Assembly: GCA_963732405.1 (NCBI GenBank)
Contig: CAVSZG010000003.1
Coordinates: forward strand, 248,001 to 312,000
Direction: 5' to 3'
Source: JAUIAI01 sp963732405
GTDB taxonomy: Bacteria; Pseudomonadota; Gammaproteobacteria; Burkholderiales; Burkholderiaceae_E
DNA: 64,000 nt
Position numbers and translations under genes: made by a program. The notes under the pieces are model-generated. The model was not told where the DNA came from. It made no database searches and saw only the letters and a list, made by a program, of their open reading frames with translations. The stretch's first letter is position 1. Each line of letters begins with the position of its first letter. This document shows positions 26,524 through 35,427 of this stretch, piece after piece.

Positions 26524-28206
26524 TCACCCGGCGTCAGCGGGGTGTTCGCGCTTGAGGCGATAGGCCAGTTGCGCGCGTGACAGGCCCAACATGCGGGCAG
26601 CGCCCGACAGGTTGCCGCGATGTCGCTCAACGGCCAGCGCCAGCACGCGGGCCTCAAGTGCCTCGATCGGAATACCGCTGTCCAGCATGCGTTCGCACAA
26701 GGCCTGCTCGTCGGGGGCTGCACGGCGGGCCAGCCGACCCTCTGGATCCAGTCCGTCGTGGGCTTCGTCGGGTTGATTCGGGAACAGGTGCTCGAGTTCG
26801 ATCGCTCCGCCCTGCGAGGCCAGGATCACGCCCCGCTCGACCAGATTCTCGAGCTCACGCACATTGCCCGGCCACTGATGGCGCAGCAGCGACTGCAGCG
26901 CCCGGTCGCTGAAGCCGATCAGACGCTTGTGATGCTGCGCCGTGAAGCGGGCGAGCAGTCGGCTCGCCAACGGCTCAATGTCGCTGACCCGCTCGCGCAA
27001 TGGCGGAATGCAGATGGGATAGACGTTGAGTCGGTAAAACAGGTCACGGCGAAACGCGCCACGCTCGACTGCGGCTTCCAGGTCGACATTGGTGGCCGTG
27101 ACGAGGCGCACGTCAACCTTGCGGGTGGACTCGCCGCCCAGGCGCTCGATTTCGCCATCCTGCAGCACGCGTAGCAGCTTGGCCTGGGCAGGGAGCGGCA
27201 GATCACCGACTTCATCCAGGAACAGCGTGCCGCCTTCGGCGCGCTCGAAGCGGCCTGCGCGTGTCGCATGGGCGCCGGTGTAGGCACCCTTTTCGACGCC
27301 GAACAGCTCCGCCTCGATCAGTTCGGCCGGCAGCGCGGCACAGTTGACCGCGACAAACGGGCCGCTGGCGCGCTCGGAGTGTGTATGCAGGGCACGCGCA
27401 AAACGCTCCTTGCCCACGCCGGTCTCGCCCGTCAACAAGACAGTGACCTGGGTGCTGGCCGCGCGACACATCAGATCATGGGCAGTCTGAAAGCCCGGCG
27501 AACTGCCGATCAGCATGCCACCTGATTCGGCCGGTGCGAAGTTGCCGGCCAGCGCTCTGGCCGCCTGATTCAGCGCCGCCATGTCCTCCAGCATCGAGTC
27601 GTCTTCAAAATACAGGCGATGAGCATCGCCATCGGCCCAGTCGTCAATCGGCCGACCCACGATCTGACAATGGTCGTCGCCACAGGCCAGACATCGGGTT
27701 TCCTTGAACAGGATCAGCCGCCCCATGAAGGCGCTGGTAAAACCACTCGCATAACCGAGCAGTGTCCAGCAGGCCGGCTCCTCGACCACACCGTACTTCA
27801 GGCGATGGGCGTGGGCCTCCCAGGAGTCGTCCCAGCGGAATTCACCGTCGAACAGGCCGGCCGCTGCATCCATCTGCAGGCGTACCGGCGTGACCCGCGC
27901 CGCACCTTCGAGCATGTGCAATTGCGGGCCGACCAGAAACATGTCTTCCAGGGTCCGGTTACCCCGGGTCTTGGCCGCGACACCCGCATCGTGCAGACCG
28001 CAGGCGTAGCCCATGCGAGTGAGTAGCCGACGCGCCTGTTCCTTACCAACCAAGGTGATCAAGTCGTGACGCAGCGACGTCAGTGCAGCCGTGTGCAGCA
28101 ACACCATGCGGCGCTCACCCAACCAGATGGCCCCGCTGTCAGGCTCGAAGCGCAACAGCCGGCGCAGGTCGGCGTCGGGCGGGTAGGGCGGGGAAGGTGA
28201 GTCCAG
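26524..28206 (-). CDS. dmpR: Sigma-54-dependent activator of phenol catabolism (DmpR/XylR/PoxR-like)
   Basis: A 560-residue aromatic-responsive enhancer-binding protein. Order: XylR-N sensory domain (LRRLLRFEPDSG onward), V4R domain with the zinc-type Cys residues in CLACGDDHC, AAA+ domain with Walker A GETGVGKE, the sigma-54 contact loop GAYTGA and Walker B GGTLFLDEVGD, then a Fis-type helix-turn-helix (GNLSGAARMLGLSRAQLAYRL). No ATG fits: an AGGAGA sequence (28212-28217) lies five bases before CTG at 28206, which places the whole XylR-N start in frame; TTG 28155 would cut into the domain. It is divergent from the phenol hydroxylase genes with a 330-base regulatory gap. Confidence 0.9.
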   Translation of the reverse strand: MDSPSPPYPPDADLRRLLRFEPDSGAIWLGERRMVLLHTAALTSLRHDLITLVGKEQARRLLTRMGYACGLHDAGVAAKTRGNRTLEDMFLVGPQLHMLEGAARVTPVRLQMDAAAGLFDGEFRWDDSWEAHAHRLKYGVVEEPACWTLLGYASGFTSAFMGRLILFKETRCLACGDDHCQIVGRPIDDWADGDAHRLYFEDDSMLEDMAALNQAARALAGNFAPAESGGMLIGSSPGFQTAHDLMCRAASTQVTVLLTGETGVGKERFARALHTHSERASGPFVAVNCAALPAELIEAELFGVEKGAYTGAHATRAGRFERAEGGTLFLDEVGDLPLPAQAKLLRVLQDGEIERLGGESTRKVDVRLVTATNVDLEAAVERGAFRRDLFYRLNVYPICIPPLRERVSDIEPLASRLLARFTAQHHKRLIGFSDRALQSLLRHQWPGNVRELENLVERGVILASQGGAIELEHLFPNQPDEAHDGLDPEGRLARRAAPDEQALCERMLDSGIPIEALEARVLALAVERHRGNLSGAARMLGLSRAQLAYRLKREHPADAG

Positions 28207-28298
28207 ACGGGTCTCCTGTCACTGGCGCGCGATCAGGAATCTCGAGATTTATCGATGGGAGCGCGCCGCCTGCCGTGTCGAATGGTCTCGATACCGGC

Positions 28299-28314
28299 TT
28301 GATCATTTAAGCAT
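28299..28314. promoter_or_regulatory. Candidate DmpR/XylR upstream activating site
   Basis: TTGATCATTTAAGCAT agrees with the XylR/DmpR half-palindromic consensus TTGANCAATTGATCAA at about 12 of 16 positions. It lies about 170-190 bases upstream of the -24/-12 promoter, within the distance used by this family. Only one good copy is visible, while known systems have two. Confidence 0.45.
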
Positions 28315-28486
28315 ATTGAAGGATTCAGGGTTCATGAAATGCGGAGATTGCCAGGGGTTCGAGTCGAGTTGGTAGCAGTTATTCGCTATTGAGTTGCTGA
28401 ATCCGATTTAATTGGCGCGCTGCAATATCACCTGATCGGAGGATATTTAAACAAAATATCGAGATTTTCGCGTGACGCGCTCGATC

Positions 28487-28502
28487 TGGCACGCCATCTG
28501 CA
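28487..28502 (+). promoter_or_regulatory. Sigma-54 (-24/-12) promoter of the phenol hydroxylase operon
   Basis: TGGCACGCCATCTGCA has the GG (28488-28489) and GC (28500-28501) dinucleotides exactly ten bases apart, the hallmark of RpoN promoters, and TGGCAC is a perfect -24 box. dmpK starts 35 bases downstream. The AT-rich stretch before it (about 28380-28470) could help DNA bending. Confidence 0.85.
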
Positions 28503-28536
28503 TTGGTGGCTGCGTCCGTCCACACCGAATCCAGCC

Positions 28537-28787
28537 ATGACAGAGTCGATTCAATCGTCCATGCCCCAGTGCGATACCTCGCTGCGTTACGTCCGCGTGC
28601 TCGAGCGGCGCGCCGATGGCCTGGTCAGTTTCGAGTTTTCGATCGGCTGGCCAGAACTGGCAGTGGAGCTGATGCTGCCCGCTGCCGCCTTCGACGCCTT
28701 CTGCGCCAACAACCAGGTGCAGCAGCTGCCCACCTGAGACCCGCCGCTCTGATCGAGCGCCAATTCCAACGGAGACCCGCACCATGA
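28537..28787 (+). pseudogene. dmpK: Phenol hydroxylase assembly protein DmpK, probable frameshift near its end
   Basis: DmpK-type small protein needed to assemble iron into the hydroxylase. The intact frame gives 66 residues (RYVRVLERRADGLVSFEF, then LPAAAFDAFCANNQV) and stops at 28737, shorter than the usual 80-90. A one-base shift around 28725 would continue into HLRPAALIERQFQRRPAP and end with ATGA overlapping the dmpL start, a typical operon junction. I therefore read the gene as 28537-28787 with one missing base. Whether this is mutation or a sequence error cannot be decided here. Confidence 0.7.
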
Positions 28788-29788
28788 ACATCGACCTGCA
28801 GGCGCGCGAGATCACGCCGCTGCGCAAGACCTATGCCCACGTGGCGCGATACATCGGCGGCGACAAGGTGGCCACGCGCTACCAGGAGGCCACCCTCGGC
28901 GCGCAGCCGATGGCCAACTTCCACTACCGCCCGACCTGGGACCCGGCCACGAGCTCTTCGACGCGGCGCGCAGCCGGATCGTGCTGGCCGACTGGTACGT
29001 GCTGCGGGATCCGCGCCAGTTCTATTACGCGACCTGGACGATGACCCGCGCCCGCCAGCAGGACGCGGTGGAGGCCAACTTCCAGTTCGTCGAGCAGCGC
29101 GGCATGGTCGGCAAGATGCCCGACGCGGTGCGCGAGCAGGCGCTTGCAGATGCTGATGCCGCTGCGCCACGCGGCCTGGGGCGCCAACATGAACAACGCG
29201 TCCATCTGCGCCTACGGCTACGGCACGGCCTTCACCGCGCCGGCCATGTTCCACGCGATGGACAACCTGGGCGTGGCGCAGTACCTCACGCGTCTGGGCC
29301 TGGCGCTGGGCGATGCCGCAGACGCTCGACGATGGCAAGCAGGCCTGGCTGGACGCACCGCGAGTGGCAGGGTCTGCGTCGGCTGGTCGAGGACACGCTT
29401 GGTGCTCGACGACCCGTTCGAACTGTTCGTGGCGCAGAACTTCGCGCTCGACGGCCTGTTGTACCCGCTGATCTACGGCAGCTTCGTCGACGACCACATC
29501 GCGCTGCAAGGCGGCACGGCGGTCGCCATGCTGACCAACTTCATGCCCGAGTGGCACGACGAGATCCGCGCGCTGGATCGACGCAGTGATCAAGGCCGCC
29601 GGCGCCGAATCCGAGGCCAACCGGCGCTGCTCACAAACTGGGCGGGCCAGTGGACGGACCGCGCCCAGGCCGCGCTGTCGCCCATTGCGCGATTGGCGCT
29701 GGGCGAGGCCGGCGAGACGGCGCTGAGCGACGCGCGCGAGCAATTGCAGGCGCGCTGCGGCAAGACCGGCCTGGGCCTGACCCGCTGA
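28784..29788 (+). pseudogene. dmpL: Phenol hydroxylase beta subunit DmpL, multiply frameshifted
   Basis: Homologous to the hydroxylase beta subunit (about 330 residues). All parts are present but spread over three frames: MNIDLQAREITPLRKTYAHV in the first, LADWYVLRDPRQFYYATW in the second, then MNNASICAYGYGTAFTAPAM and LVLDDPFELFVAQNFALDG, and the end LLTNWAGQWTDRAQ to GKTGLGLTR. I count about seven single-base indels near 28942, 29145, 29318, 29361, 29400, 29576 and 29625; they largely compensate, so the frame returns. No residues are lost overall. This pattern is more like poor consensus sequence than ordinary decay. Confidence 0.8.
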
Positions 29789-29805
29789 ACTCCGGAGATC
29801 ACCCC

Positions 29806-30075
29806 ATGTCCGAAGTATTCATCGCCTTCCAGGCCAACGAAGAGTCCCGCCCGGTCATCGACGCCATCGTGGCCGACAACCCCGGACGCGGTGCTCAGCC
29901 ATCCGACCGGGCTGGTCAAGATCAACGCGCCAGGCGCCTGACGATCCGGCGCGAGACGATCGAGGATCTGACGGGCCGCCCCTTCGACCTGCAGCCGATC
30001 CACGTCAACCTCGTCACGCTCTCGGGCCACATCGACGAAGACGACGACCAGCTCACGCTGAGCTGGAAGCACTGA
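29806..30075 (+). CDS. dmpM: Phenol hydroxylase regulatory protein DmpM, with two compensating frameshifts
   Basis: Small cofactor-less effector protein that tunes the diiron hydroxylase, normally about 90 residues. The open frame is 89 residues and begins MSEVFIAFQANEESRPVIDAIVADN and ends LTIRRETIEDLTGRPFDLQPIHVNLVTLSGHIDEDDDQ in parts as expected. The central stretch of about 15 residues (GRGAQPSDRAGQDQRA) is nonsense: shifting by one base near 29889 and back near 29934 restores DAVLSHPTGLVKINAPG, the family sequence. The ribosome site is CGGAGA. Confidence 0.75.
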   Translation: MSEVFIAFQANEESRPVIDAIVADNPGRGAQPSDRAGQDQRARRLTIRRETIEDLTGRPFDLQPIHVNLVTLSGHIDEDDDQLTLSWKH

Positions 30076-30094
30076 ACCGCCCAAAGGAGACATC

Positions 30095-31660
30095 ATGGAC
30101 ACCAGAGTCGCCAAGAAGAAGCTTGGCCTGAAGGAACGCTACGCCGCCATGACCCGCGGCCTGGGCTGGGAAACCACCTACCAGCCGATGGACAAGGTGT
30201 TTCCCGTACGACCGCTACGAGGGCATCAAGATCCACGACTGGGATCAAGTGGCAGGATCCGTTCCGCCTGACGATGGACGCCTACTGGAAGTACCAGGGC
30301 GAGAAGGAGAAGAAGCTCTACGCGGTGATCGAGGCCTTCGCGCAGAACAACGGCCAGCTCGGCGTGACCGATGCGCGCTACGTGAACGCGCTCAAGCTGT
30401 TCATCCAGGGCGTGACGCCGCTGGAGTACTACGCGCACCGCGGCTTCGCCCACGTGGGCCGACAGTTCACCGGCGAGGGTGCGCGCGTGGCCGCGCAGAT
30501 GCAGTCGATCGACGAGCTGCGCCACTACCAGACCGAAACCCATGCCCTCAGCCACTACAACAAGTACTTCAACGGCATGCACCATTCGAACCACTGGTTC
30601 GACCGCGTCTGGTACCTGTCGGTGCCGAAGTCTTTCTTTGAAGATGCGATTACCGCCGGCCCGTTCGAGTTCCTTACTGCCGTCAGCTTCTCCTTCGAGT
30701 ACGTGCTGACCAACCTGCTGTTCGTGCCCTTCATGAGCGGCGCGGCGCACAACGGCGACATGTCGCACCGTCACCTTCGGCTTCAGCGCCCAGAGCGACG
30801 AGAGCCGCCACATGACGCTGGGCATCGAGTGCATCAAGTTCATGCTCGAGCAGGACCCGGCCAACGTGCCCATCGTGCAGCGCTGGATCGACAAGTGGTT
30901 CTGGCGCGGCTACCGCCTGCTGACCTGGTGGCGATGATGCAGGACTACATGCTGCCCAAGCGCGTGATGAGCTGGAAGGAAGCCTGGGAGATGTACGCCG
31001 AGCAGAACGGCGGCGCACTGTTCGACGACCTGGCCCGCTACGGCATCCGCGAGCCCAGCCGGCTGGGAGCAGGCCTGCGAAGGCAAGGACCACATCAGCC
31101 ACCAGGCCTGGAACACCTTCTACAACTACAATGCCGCCGCACCCTTCCACACCTGGGTGCCCAGTGACGACGAGATGGCCTGGTTGTCCGAGAAATATCC
31201 CGAGAGCTTCGACAAGTACTACCGCCCGCTACTGGAGCATTTCCGTGTGCAGCAGCAGGCCGGCAACCGGTTCTACAACAAGACGCTGCCGATGCTGTGC
31301 ACGACCTGCCAGATTCCGATGCTGTTCACCGAGCCGGGCGATGCGAGCAAGATCTGCTATCGCGAGAGCGACTATCTGGGCGACAAGTACCACTTCTGCA
31401 GCGACCACTGCAAGAGCATCTTCGATCACGAACCCGAGAAGTACGTGCAGAGCTGGTTGCCGGTGCACCAGATCTATCAGGGCCATTGCTTCAAGCCCGG
31501 CACCGACCCGACCGTCGAAGGATTCGACCCGCTGATGGCCGTGCTGGACTACTACGAGCTCGAGGTCGGTCGCGACAACTTCGATTTCGAGGGATCGGAA
31601 GATCAGAAGAACTTCGCTGCCTGGAAAGGCTCGCCCCTCACGCCAGGAGAAGGCCAATGA
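30095..31660 (+). pseudogene. dmpN: Phenol hydroxylase alpha subunit DmpN, frameshifted
   Basis: The diiron catalytic subunit (about 515 residues), hydroxylating phenol to catechol. Both ligand motifs are present, DELRHYQ and DESRHMT, and the C-terminal half has the characteristic Cys-rich region LCTTCQIPM and FCSDHC. The start ATG 30095 follows AAGGAG. Five single-base indels (near 30210, 30243, 30766, 30924 and 31067) scatter it over several frames; from about 31075 to the stop the frame is clean. The start of dmpO overlaps the stop as ATGA. Real enzyme, if these are sequence errors. Confidence 0.82.
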
Positions 31661-32013
31661 GCGTCAGCGCTGTTGCCCCGTATGAGTTCGCGCCTAAAGA
31701 TGTGCGTGAGAACTTCCCTGCGCCACTGCTTTATATCGGCTGGGAAGACCACAAGCTGTTCTGTGCACCGTTCTGTCTCCCGCTGCCACCAGACACCCCC
31801 TTTGGTGCCTTGGCCACCGCCGTGTTGCCCGGTGTTTATGGCTATCACCCGGACTTTGCCCGGATCGACTGGAACCGGGTCGAATGGTTCAAGTCGGGTC
31901 AGCCCTGGACACCCGATCCGGCCCGGTCGCTCGCCGAGAACGGTCTGCGGCACAAGGACGTGATCCGGTTTCGCACGCCTGGCCTGGCCGGCATCGAAGG
32001 CAGCTTCAGCTGA
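31657..32013 (+). CDS. dmpO: Phenol hydroxylase subunit DmpO
   Basis: Gamma subunit of the hydroxylase, 118 residues, matching the family length. Typical features are YEFAPKDVRENFPAPLLYIGWEDHKLFCAPFCLPLP (in parts) and the closing LAENGLRHKDVIRFRTPGL. ATG 31657 overlaps the dmpN stop, with AGGAGA upstream. The frame is intact, in contrast to the genes before it. Confidence 0.93.
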   Translation: MSVSAVAPYEFAPKDVRENFPAPLLYIGWEDHKLFCAPFCLPLPPDTPFGALATAVLPGVYGYHPDFARIDWNRVEWFKSGQPWTPDPARSLAENGLRHKDVIRFRTPGLAGIEGSFS

Positions 32014-32020
32014 TCCGCCA

Positions 32021-33085
32021 ATGAGCTATCAACTGACGATCGAGCCGCTGGGTACGACCATCGACGTGGGCGATGGTCAGTCGGTGCTGGATGCGGCGCT
32101 GCGGGAGGGGATCTACCTGCCGCATGCCTGCGGTCACGGCCTGTGCGGTACCTGCAAGGTTCAGGTGCTGGAGGGGGAGGTCGACCATGGCGCGGCCAAC
32201 CCGTTCGCCCTGATGGACTTCGAGCGTGATGAGGGCATGACACTGGCCTGTTGTGCCACGCTGCAGGCCGACACCACGATCGAGGCAGATATCGAGGAAG
32301 AACCCGACGCCCGGGTGATTCCGGTGCTCGATTACGTGGCCACGGTCGCCCGTATCGACACGCTCACGCCCACCATCAAGGCGATCCACCTGCAACTCGA
32401 TCAGCCCATCGACTTCCAGGCCGGTCAGTACATCCAGCTCGCGATTCCGGGGCCGGATGCCAGCCGGGCTTTCTCCATCGCCAATTCGCCGTCCGATGTC
32501 AACACCACGGGACGGATCGAGCTGAATGTGCGCCGGGTGCCCGGCGGCACCGGCACCGGCTGGCTGCATGATTCGTTGAAGCAGGGCGATACGCTACGGC
32601 TTGCCGGTCCGTATGGTCGCTTCTTCGTGCGCGAATCGGCCATGCGCCCGATGCTGTTCATGGCCGGCGGCTCAGGCCTGTCCAGCCCGCGTTCCATGAT
32701 TCTCGATCTGCTTTCGCGAGATTGCACGCTGCCAATCACCCTGGTCTATGGCCAACGCTCGCGCGACGAGTTGTACTACGACGCCCAATTTCGGGCATTG
32801 GCGCAGCAGCATCCGACCTTCACCTACCTGCCCACCTTGTCCGACGAACCCGATGGCAGTGACTGGTCCGGATTGCGGGGCTTCGTCCACGAGGTGGCCA
32901 GGCAATCGTTCAGCGAAGGCTTTGCGGGCCACAAGGCCTATCTGTGCGGGCCACCGCAGATGATCGAGGCCTGCATCGGCACCCTGATGCAGGGCCGGCT
33001 GTTCGAGCGCGACATCTATACTGAGAAATTCCTGTCGGCCGCCGACGTCCAGACCACACGCAGTCCGCTTTTTCAACGAGTTTGA
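32021..33085 (+). CDS. dmpP: Phenol hydroxylase reductase DmpP
   Basis: A 354-residue electron-transfer subunit that passes electrons from NADH through FAD and a [2Fe-2S] centre to the hydroxylase. The plant-type ferredoxin cysteines are C37, C42, C45 and C77 (ACGHGLCGTCK and LACC). The FAD-binding motif is SRAFSIANSP near residue 150 and the NAD site has MAGGSGLSSPRSM; the C-terminus has the usual YLCGPPQMIEA. The gene begins eight bases after dmpO. Full length and intact. Confidence 0.95.
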   Translation: MSYQLTIEPLGTTIDVGDGQSVLDAALREGIYLPHACGHGLCGTCKVQVLEGEVDHGAANPFALMDFERDEGMTLACCATLQADTTIEADIEEEPDARVIPVLDYVATVARIDTLTPTIKAIHLQLDQPIDFQAGQYIQLAIPGPDASRAFSIANSPSDVNTTGRIELNVRRVPGGTGTGWLHDSLKQGDTLRLAGPYGRFFVRESAMRPMLFMAGGSGLSSPRSMILDLLSRDCTLPITLVYGQRSRDELYYDAQFRALAQQHPTFTYLPTLSDEPDGSDWSGLRGFVHEVARQSFSEGFAGHKAYLCGPPQMIEACIGTLMQGRLFERDIYTEKFLSAADVQTTRSPLFQRV

Positions 33086-33088
33086 GTC

Positions 33089-33460
33089 ATGTCCCTCTTC
33101 GATACCCGGCCCAAGTTCGCCGTGCATGTCGCCCAGACCGACGAGAGCTTTCCCTGTGCGGGCAATGAGAGCGTGCTCAAGGGCATGATGCGACTGGGCA
33201 GAAAAGGCATTCCGGTGGGGTGCGTCAATGGCGGATGCGGCGTGTGCAAGGTCCATATCCTCGAGGGCGAGGTGTCGGCCCTGGGCCCGATCAGCCGGGC
33301 GCATGTGAGCCTGGAAGAACAGGCGCAGGGTTATACGCTGGCCTGCCGGGTTGCGCCGCAGACGGCGCTGCGGCTGGCCGTGGCCGGCAAGTTGAACAAA
33401 CCGTTTTCCAAGGGGCGAGGGGACGCAACAGCCGCCTGCCCGGCAACACCGCAACCGTAA
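33089..33460 (+). CDS. dmpQ: XylT/DmpQ-type [2Fe-2S] ferredoxin
   Basis: A 123-residue plant-type ferredoxin with cysteines C45, C50, C53 and C86 (CVNGGCGVCK and LACR). In meta-cleavage operons this ferredoxin re-reduces the active-site iron of catechol 2,3-dioxygenase after oxidative inactivation; the position directly before the dioxygenase gene supports that role. The C-terminus is a little longer than usual and low in complexity. Confidence 0.9.
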   Translation: MSLFDTRPKFAVHVAQTDESFPCAGNESVLKGMMRLGRKGIPVGCVNGGCGVCKVHILEGEVSALGPISRAHVSLEEQAQGYTLACRVAPQTALRLAVAGKLNKPFSKGRGDATAACPATPQP

Positions 33461-33486
33461 CCGTTATCAAACCGAAGGAGACTCAG

Positions 33487-34431
33487 ATGGGTGTTATGCG
33501 AATCGGGCACGCGAGCCTGAGAGTGATGGACATCGACGCGGCGGTCCGGCACTACGAAAACGTGCTCGGACTGAAGACCACGATGAAGGACAAGGCTGGC
33601 AATGTCTACCTCAAGTGCTGGGACGAATGGGACAAGTTTTCGTTGATTCTGACACCCTCTGACCGGGCGGGCATGAATCACGTGGCCTACAAGGTCGAGA
33701 AGGATGCCGATCTGGATGCGCTGAAGCAGCGTGTCGAGGCCTGGGGTGTCCAGACCACGATGTTGCCCGAAGGCAGCCTGCCCTCGACCGGTCGCATGTT
33801 GCAGTTCAATCTGCCGAGCGGCCACGAGATGCGCCTGTATGCCGACAAGGAATATGTGGGCACCGATGTCGGCACCACCAACCCGGACCCCTGGCCCGAT
33901 GGTCTGAAGGGCGCTGGCGTGCACTGGCTGGATCACCTGCTGCTGATGTGCGAGATGAATCCCGAGGCCGGTATCAATACGGTCGCTGACAACACCCGCT
34001 TCATGATCGAAGCGCTGGACTTCTTCCTGACCGAGCAGGTGATGGTTGGTCCCGATGGCAATATTCAGGCCGCCACCTGGATGGCCCGGACGACCACGCC
34101 GCATGACATCGCCTTCGTGGGTGGCGCGACCAGCGGCCTGCATCACATCGCTTATTTCCTGGACTCATGGCATGACGTGCTCAAGTCGGCCGACGTGATG
34201 GCCAAGAACAAGACCCGGATCGATGTCGCGCCGACCCGCCACGGCATCACCCGCGGTGAGACCATCTATTTCTTCGATCCCAGCGGCAATCGCAACGAGA
34301 CCTTCGCCGGTCTGGGCTATCTCGCCCAACGCGATCGACCCGTGACCACCTGGACCGAAGACAAGCTCTGGAGCGGCATCTTCTATCACACGGGTGAAGC
34401 GGTTCCCTCGTTCACCGATGTCTACACCTGA
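33487..34431 (+). CDS. dmpB: Catechol 2,3-dioxygenase
   Basis: Extradiol ring-cleavage enzyme converting catechol to 2-hydroxymuconic semialdehyde; 314 residues, close to XylE/DmpB (307). Iron ligands by motif are H150 (HWLDHLLL), H219 or H220 (SGLHHIAYF) and E271 (GNRNETF), and the extradiol signature GLHHIAYF to DPSGNRNETF is present. ATG 33487 follows AAGGAG. The third gene of the meta-cleavage part of the operon. Confidence 0.96.
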   Translation: MGVMRIGHASLRVMDIDAAVRHYENVLGLKTTMKDKAGNVYLKCWDEWDKFSLILTPSDRAGMNHVAYKVEKDADLDALKQRVEAWGVQTTMLPEGSLPSTGRMLQFNLPSGHEMRLYADKEYVGTDVGTTNPDPWPDGLKGAGVHWLDHLLLMCEMNPEAGINTVADNTRFMIEALDFFLTEQVMVGPDGNIQAATWMARTTTPHDIAFVGGATSGLHHIAYFLDSWHDVLKSADVMAKNKTRIDVAPTRHGITRGETIYFFDPSGNRNETFAGLGYLAQRDRPVTTWTEDKLWSGIFYHTGEAVPSFTDVYT

Positions 34432-34469
34432 TCGACGCCTCACCTGAAACCCTGGAACGGATCCACCCA

Positions 34470-35336
34470 ATGAATACCCGACATGATCCCGAAGTGGCAC
34501 TGAGCATCCGCACTGGCGGATTCAATACCAATGTTCATGACCTGGGCCAGTCCCGGCCCGGGCAGCCACCGGTCCTGTTCATTCATGGATCCGGGCCTGG
34601 GGTCAGCGCCTTTGCCAATTGGCGTCTGGCGATGCCGGTGATCGCGCAGGATCGACGCGTGATCGCACCCGACATGGTGGGCTTCGGCTTTACCGATCGG
34701 CCCGCCGGCATTGTCTATTCGATGGATACCTGGGTGCAGCAGACGCTGGATCTGCTGGATGCCCTGGGCGTGGACCAAGCCGATGTGGTGGGCAACAGCT
34801 TTGGTGGCGCGCTGTCGCTGGCGCTGGCCATTCGTGCGCCCGAGCGCGTTCGTCGTCTGGTGCTCATGGGTTCAGTGGGTGTGCCGTTCACGATCACCCC
34901 GGGTCTGGATGCGGTCTGGGGCTACGAGCCCTCGCTCCAGACCATGAAGCGATTGCTGGACATCTTCGCCTACAGCCGTGAACTGGTGACGGATGAACTG
35001 GCGCAACTGCGTTACCAGGCGAGCATTCGGCCGGGCTTCCAGGAATCGTTTGCCGCCATGTTCCCGGCTCCTCGTCAGCGCTGGGTTGAGGCGATGGCCA
35101 GTCCCGAGGCGGCCATCCGCGCGCTACCCCACGAGACACTGATCGTGCACGGCCGCGAGGATCAGGTGATCCCGCTGCAAAACTCGCTCACCCTGGGCGA
35201 GTGGATCCCGAACAGCCAGCTTCATGTCTTTGGCCATTGTGGTCACTGGACGCAGATCGAGCATGCTGCGCGCTTCTCTCAGTTGGTGACGAATTTCCTG
35301 GCTGAGGCCGACGTGCTGGACAGTCAATCCGAATGA
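34470..35336 (+). CDS. dmpD: 2-hydroxymuconic semialdehyde hydrolase (DmpD-like)
   Basis: Alpha-beta hydrolase of 288 residues that cleaves the ring-fission product. Oxyanion motif HGSGPGVSAFANWR is the hallmark of the meta-cleavage hydrolases; the catalytic triad is Ser in GNSFGG, Asp in HGREDQVIP and His in FGHCGHW. It follows the dioxygenase after 38 bases on the same strand. No aldehyde dehydrogenase (DmpC), hydratase, aldolase or decarboxylase gene follows, so only the hydrolytic branch begins here. Confidence 0.93.
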   Translation: MNTRHDPEVALSIRTGGFNTNVHDLGQSRPGQPPVLFIHGSGPGVSAFANWRLAMPVIAQDRRVIAPDMVGFGFTDRPAGIVYSMDTWVQQTLDLLDALGVDQADVVGNSFGGALSLALAIRAPERVRRLVLMGSVGVPFTITPGLDAVWGYEPSLQTMKRLLDIFAYSRELVTDELAQLRYQASIRPGFQESFAAMFPAPRQRWVEAMASPEAAIRALPHETLIVHGREDQVIPLQNSLTLGEWIPNSQLHVFGHCGHWTQIEHAARFSQLVTNFLAEADVLDSQSE

Positions 35337-35427
35337 CGTGGCGGCGCGCGGCGGCAAAAACAAATCAGCGCTCCCCGGTCACCGTCCGCTCGTTCGACGA
35401 CCCGTTCAGTGATCACCTGATCAACAG

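Noticed and set aside
26517..26723. N-terminal extension of the GntR regulator
   Set aside because: It overlaps the end of the sigma-54 activator and lacks any domain; the winged helix begins right after ATG 26516.
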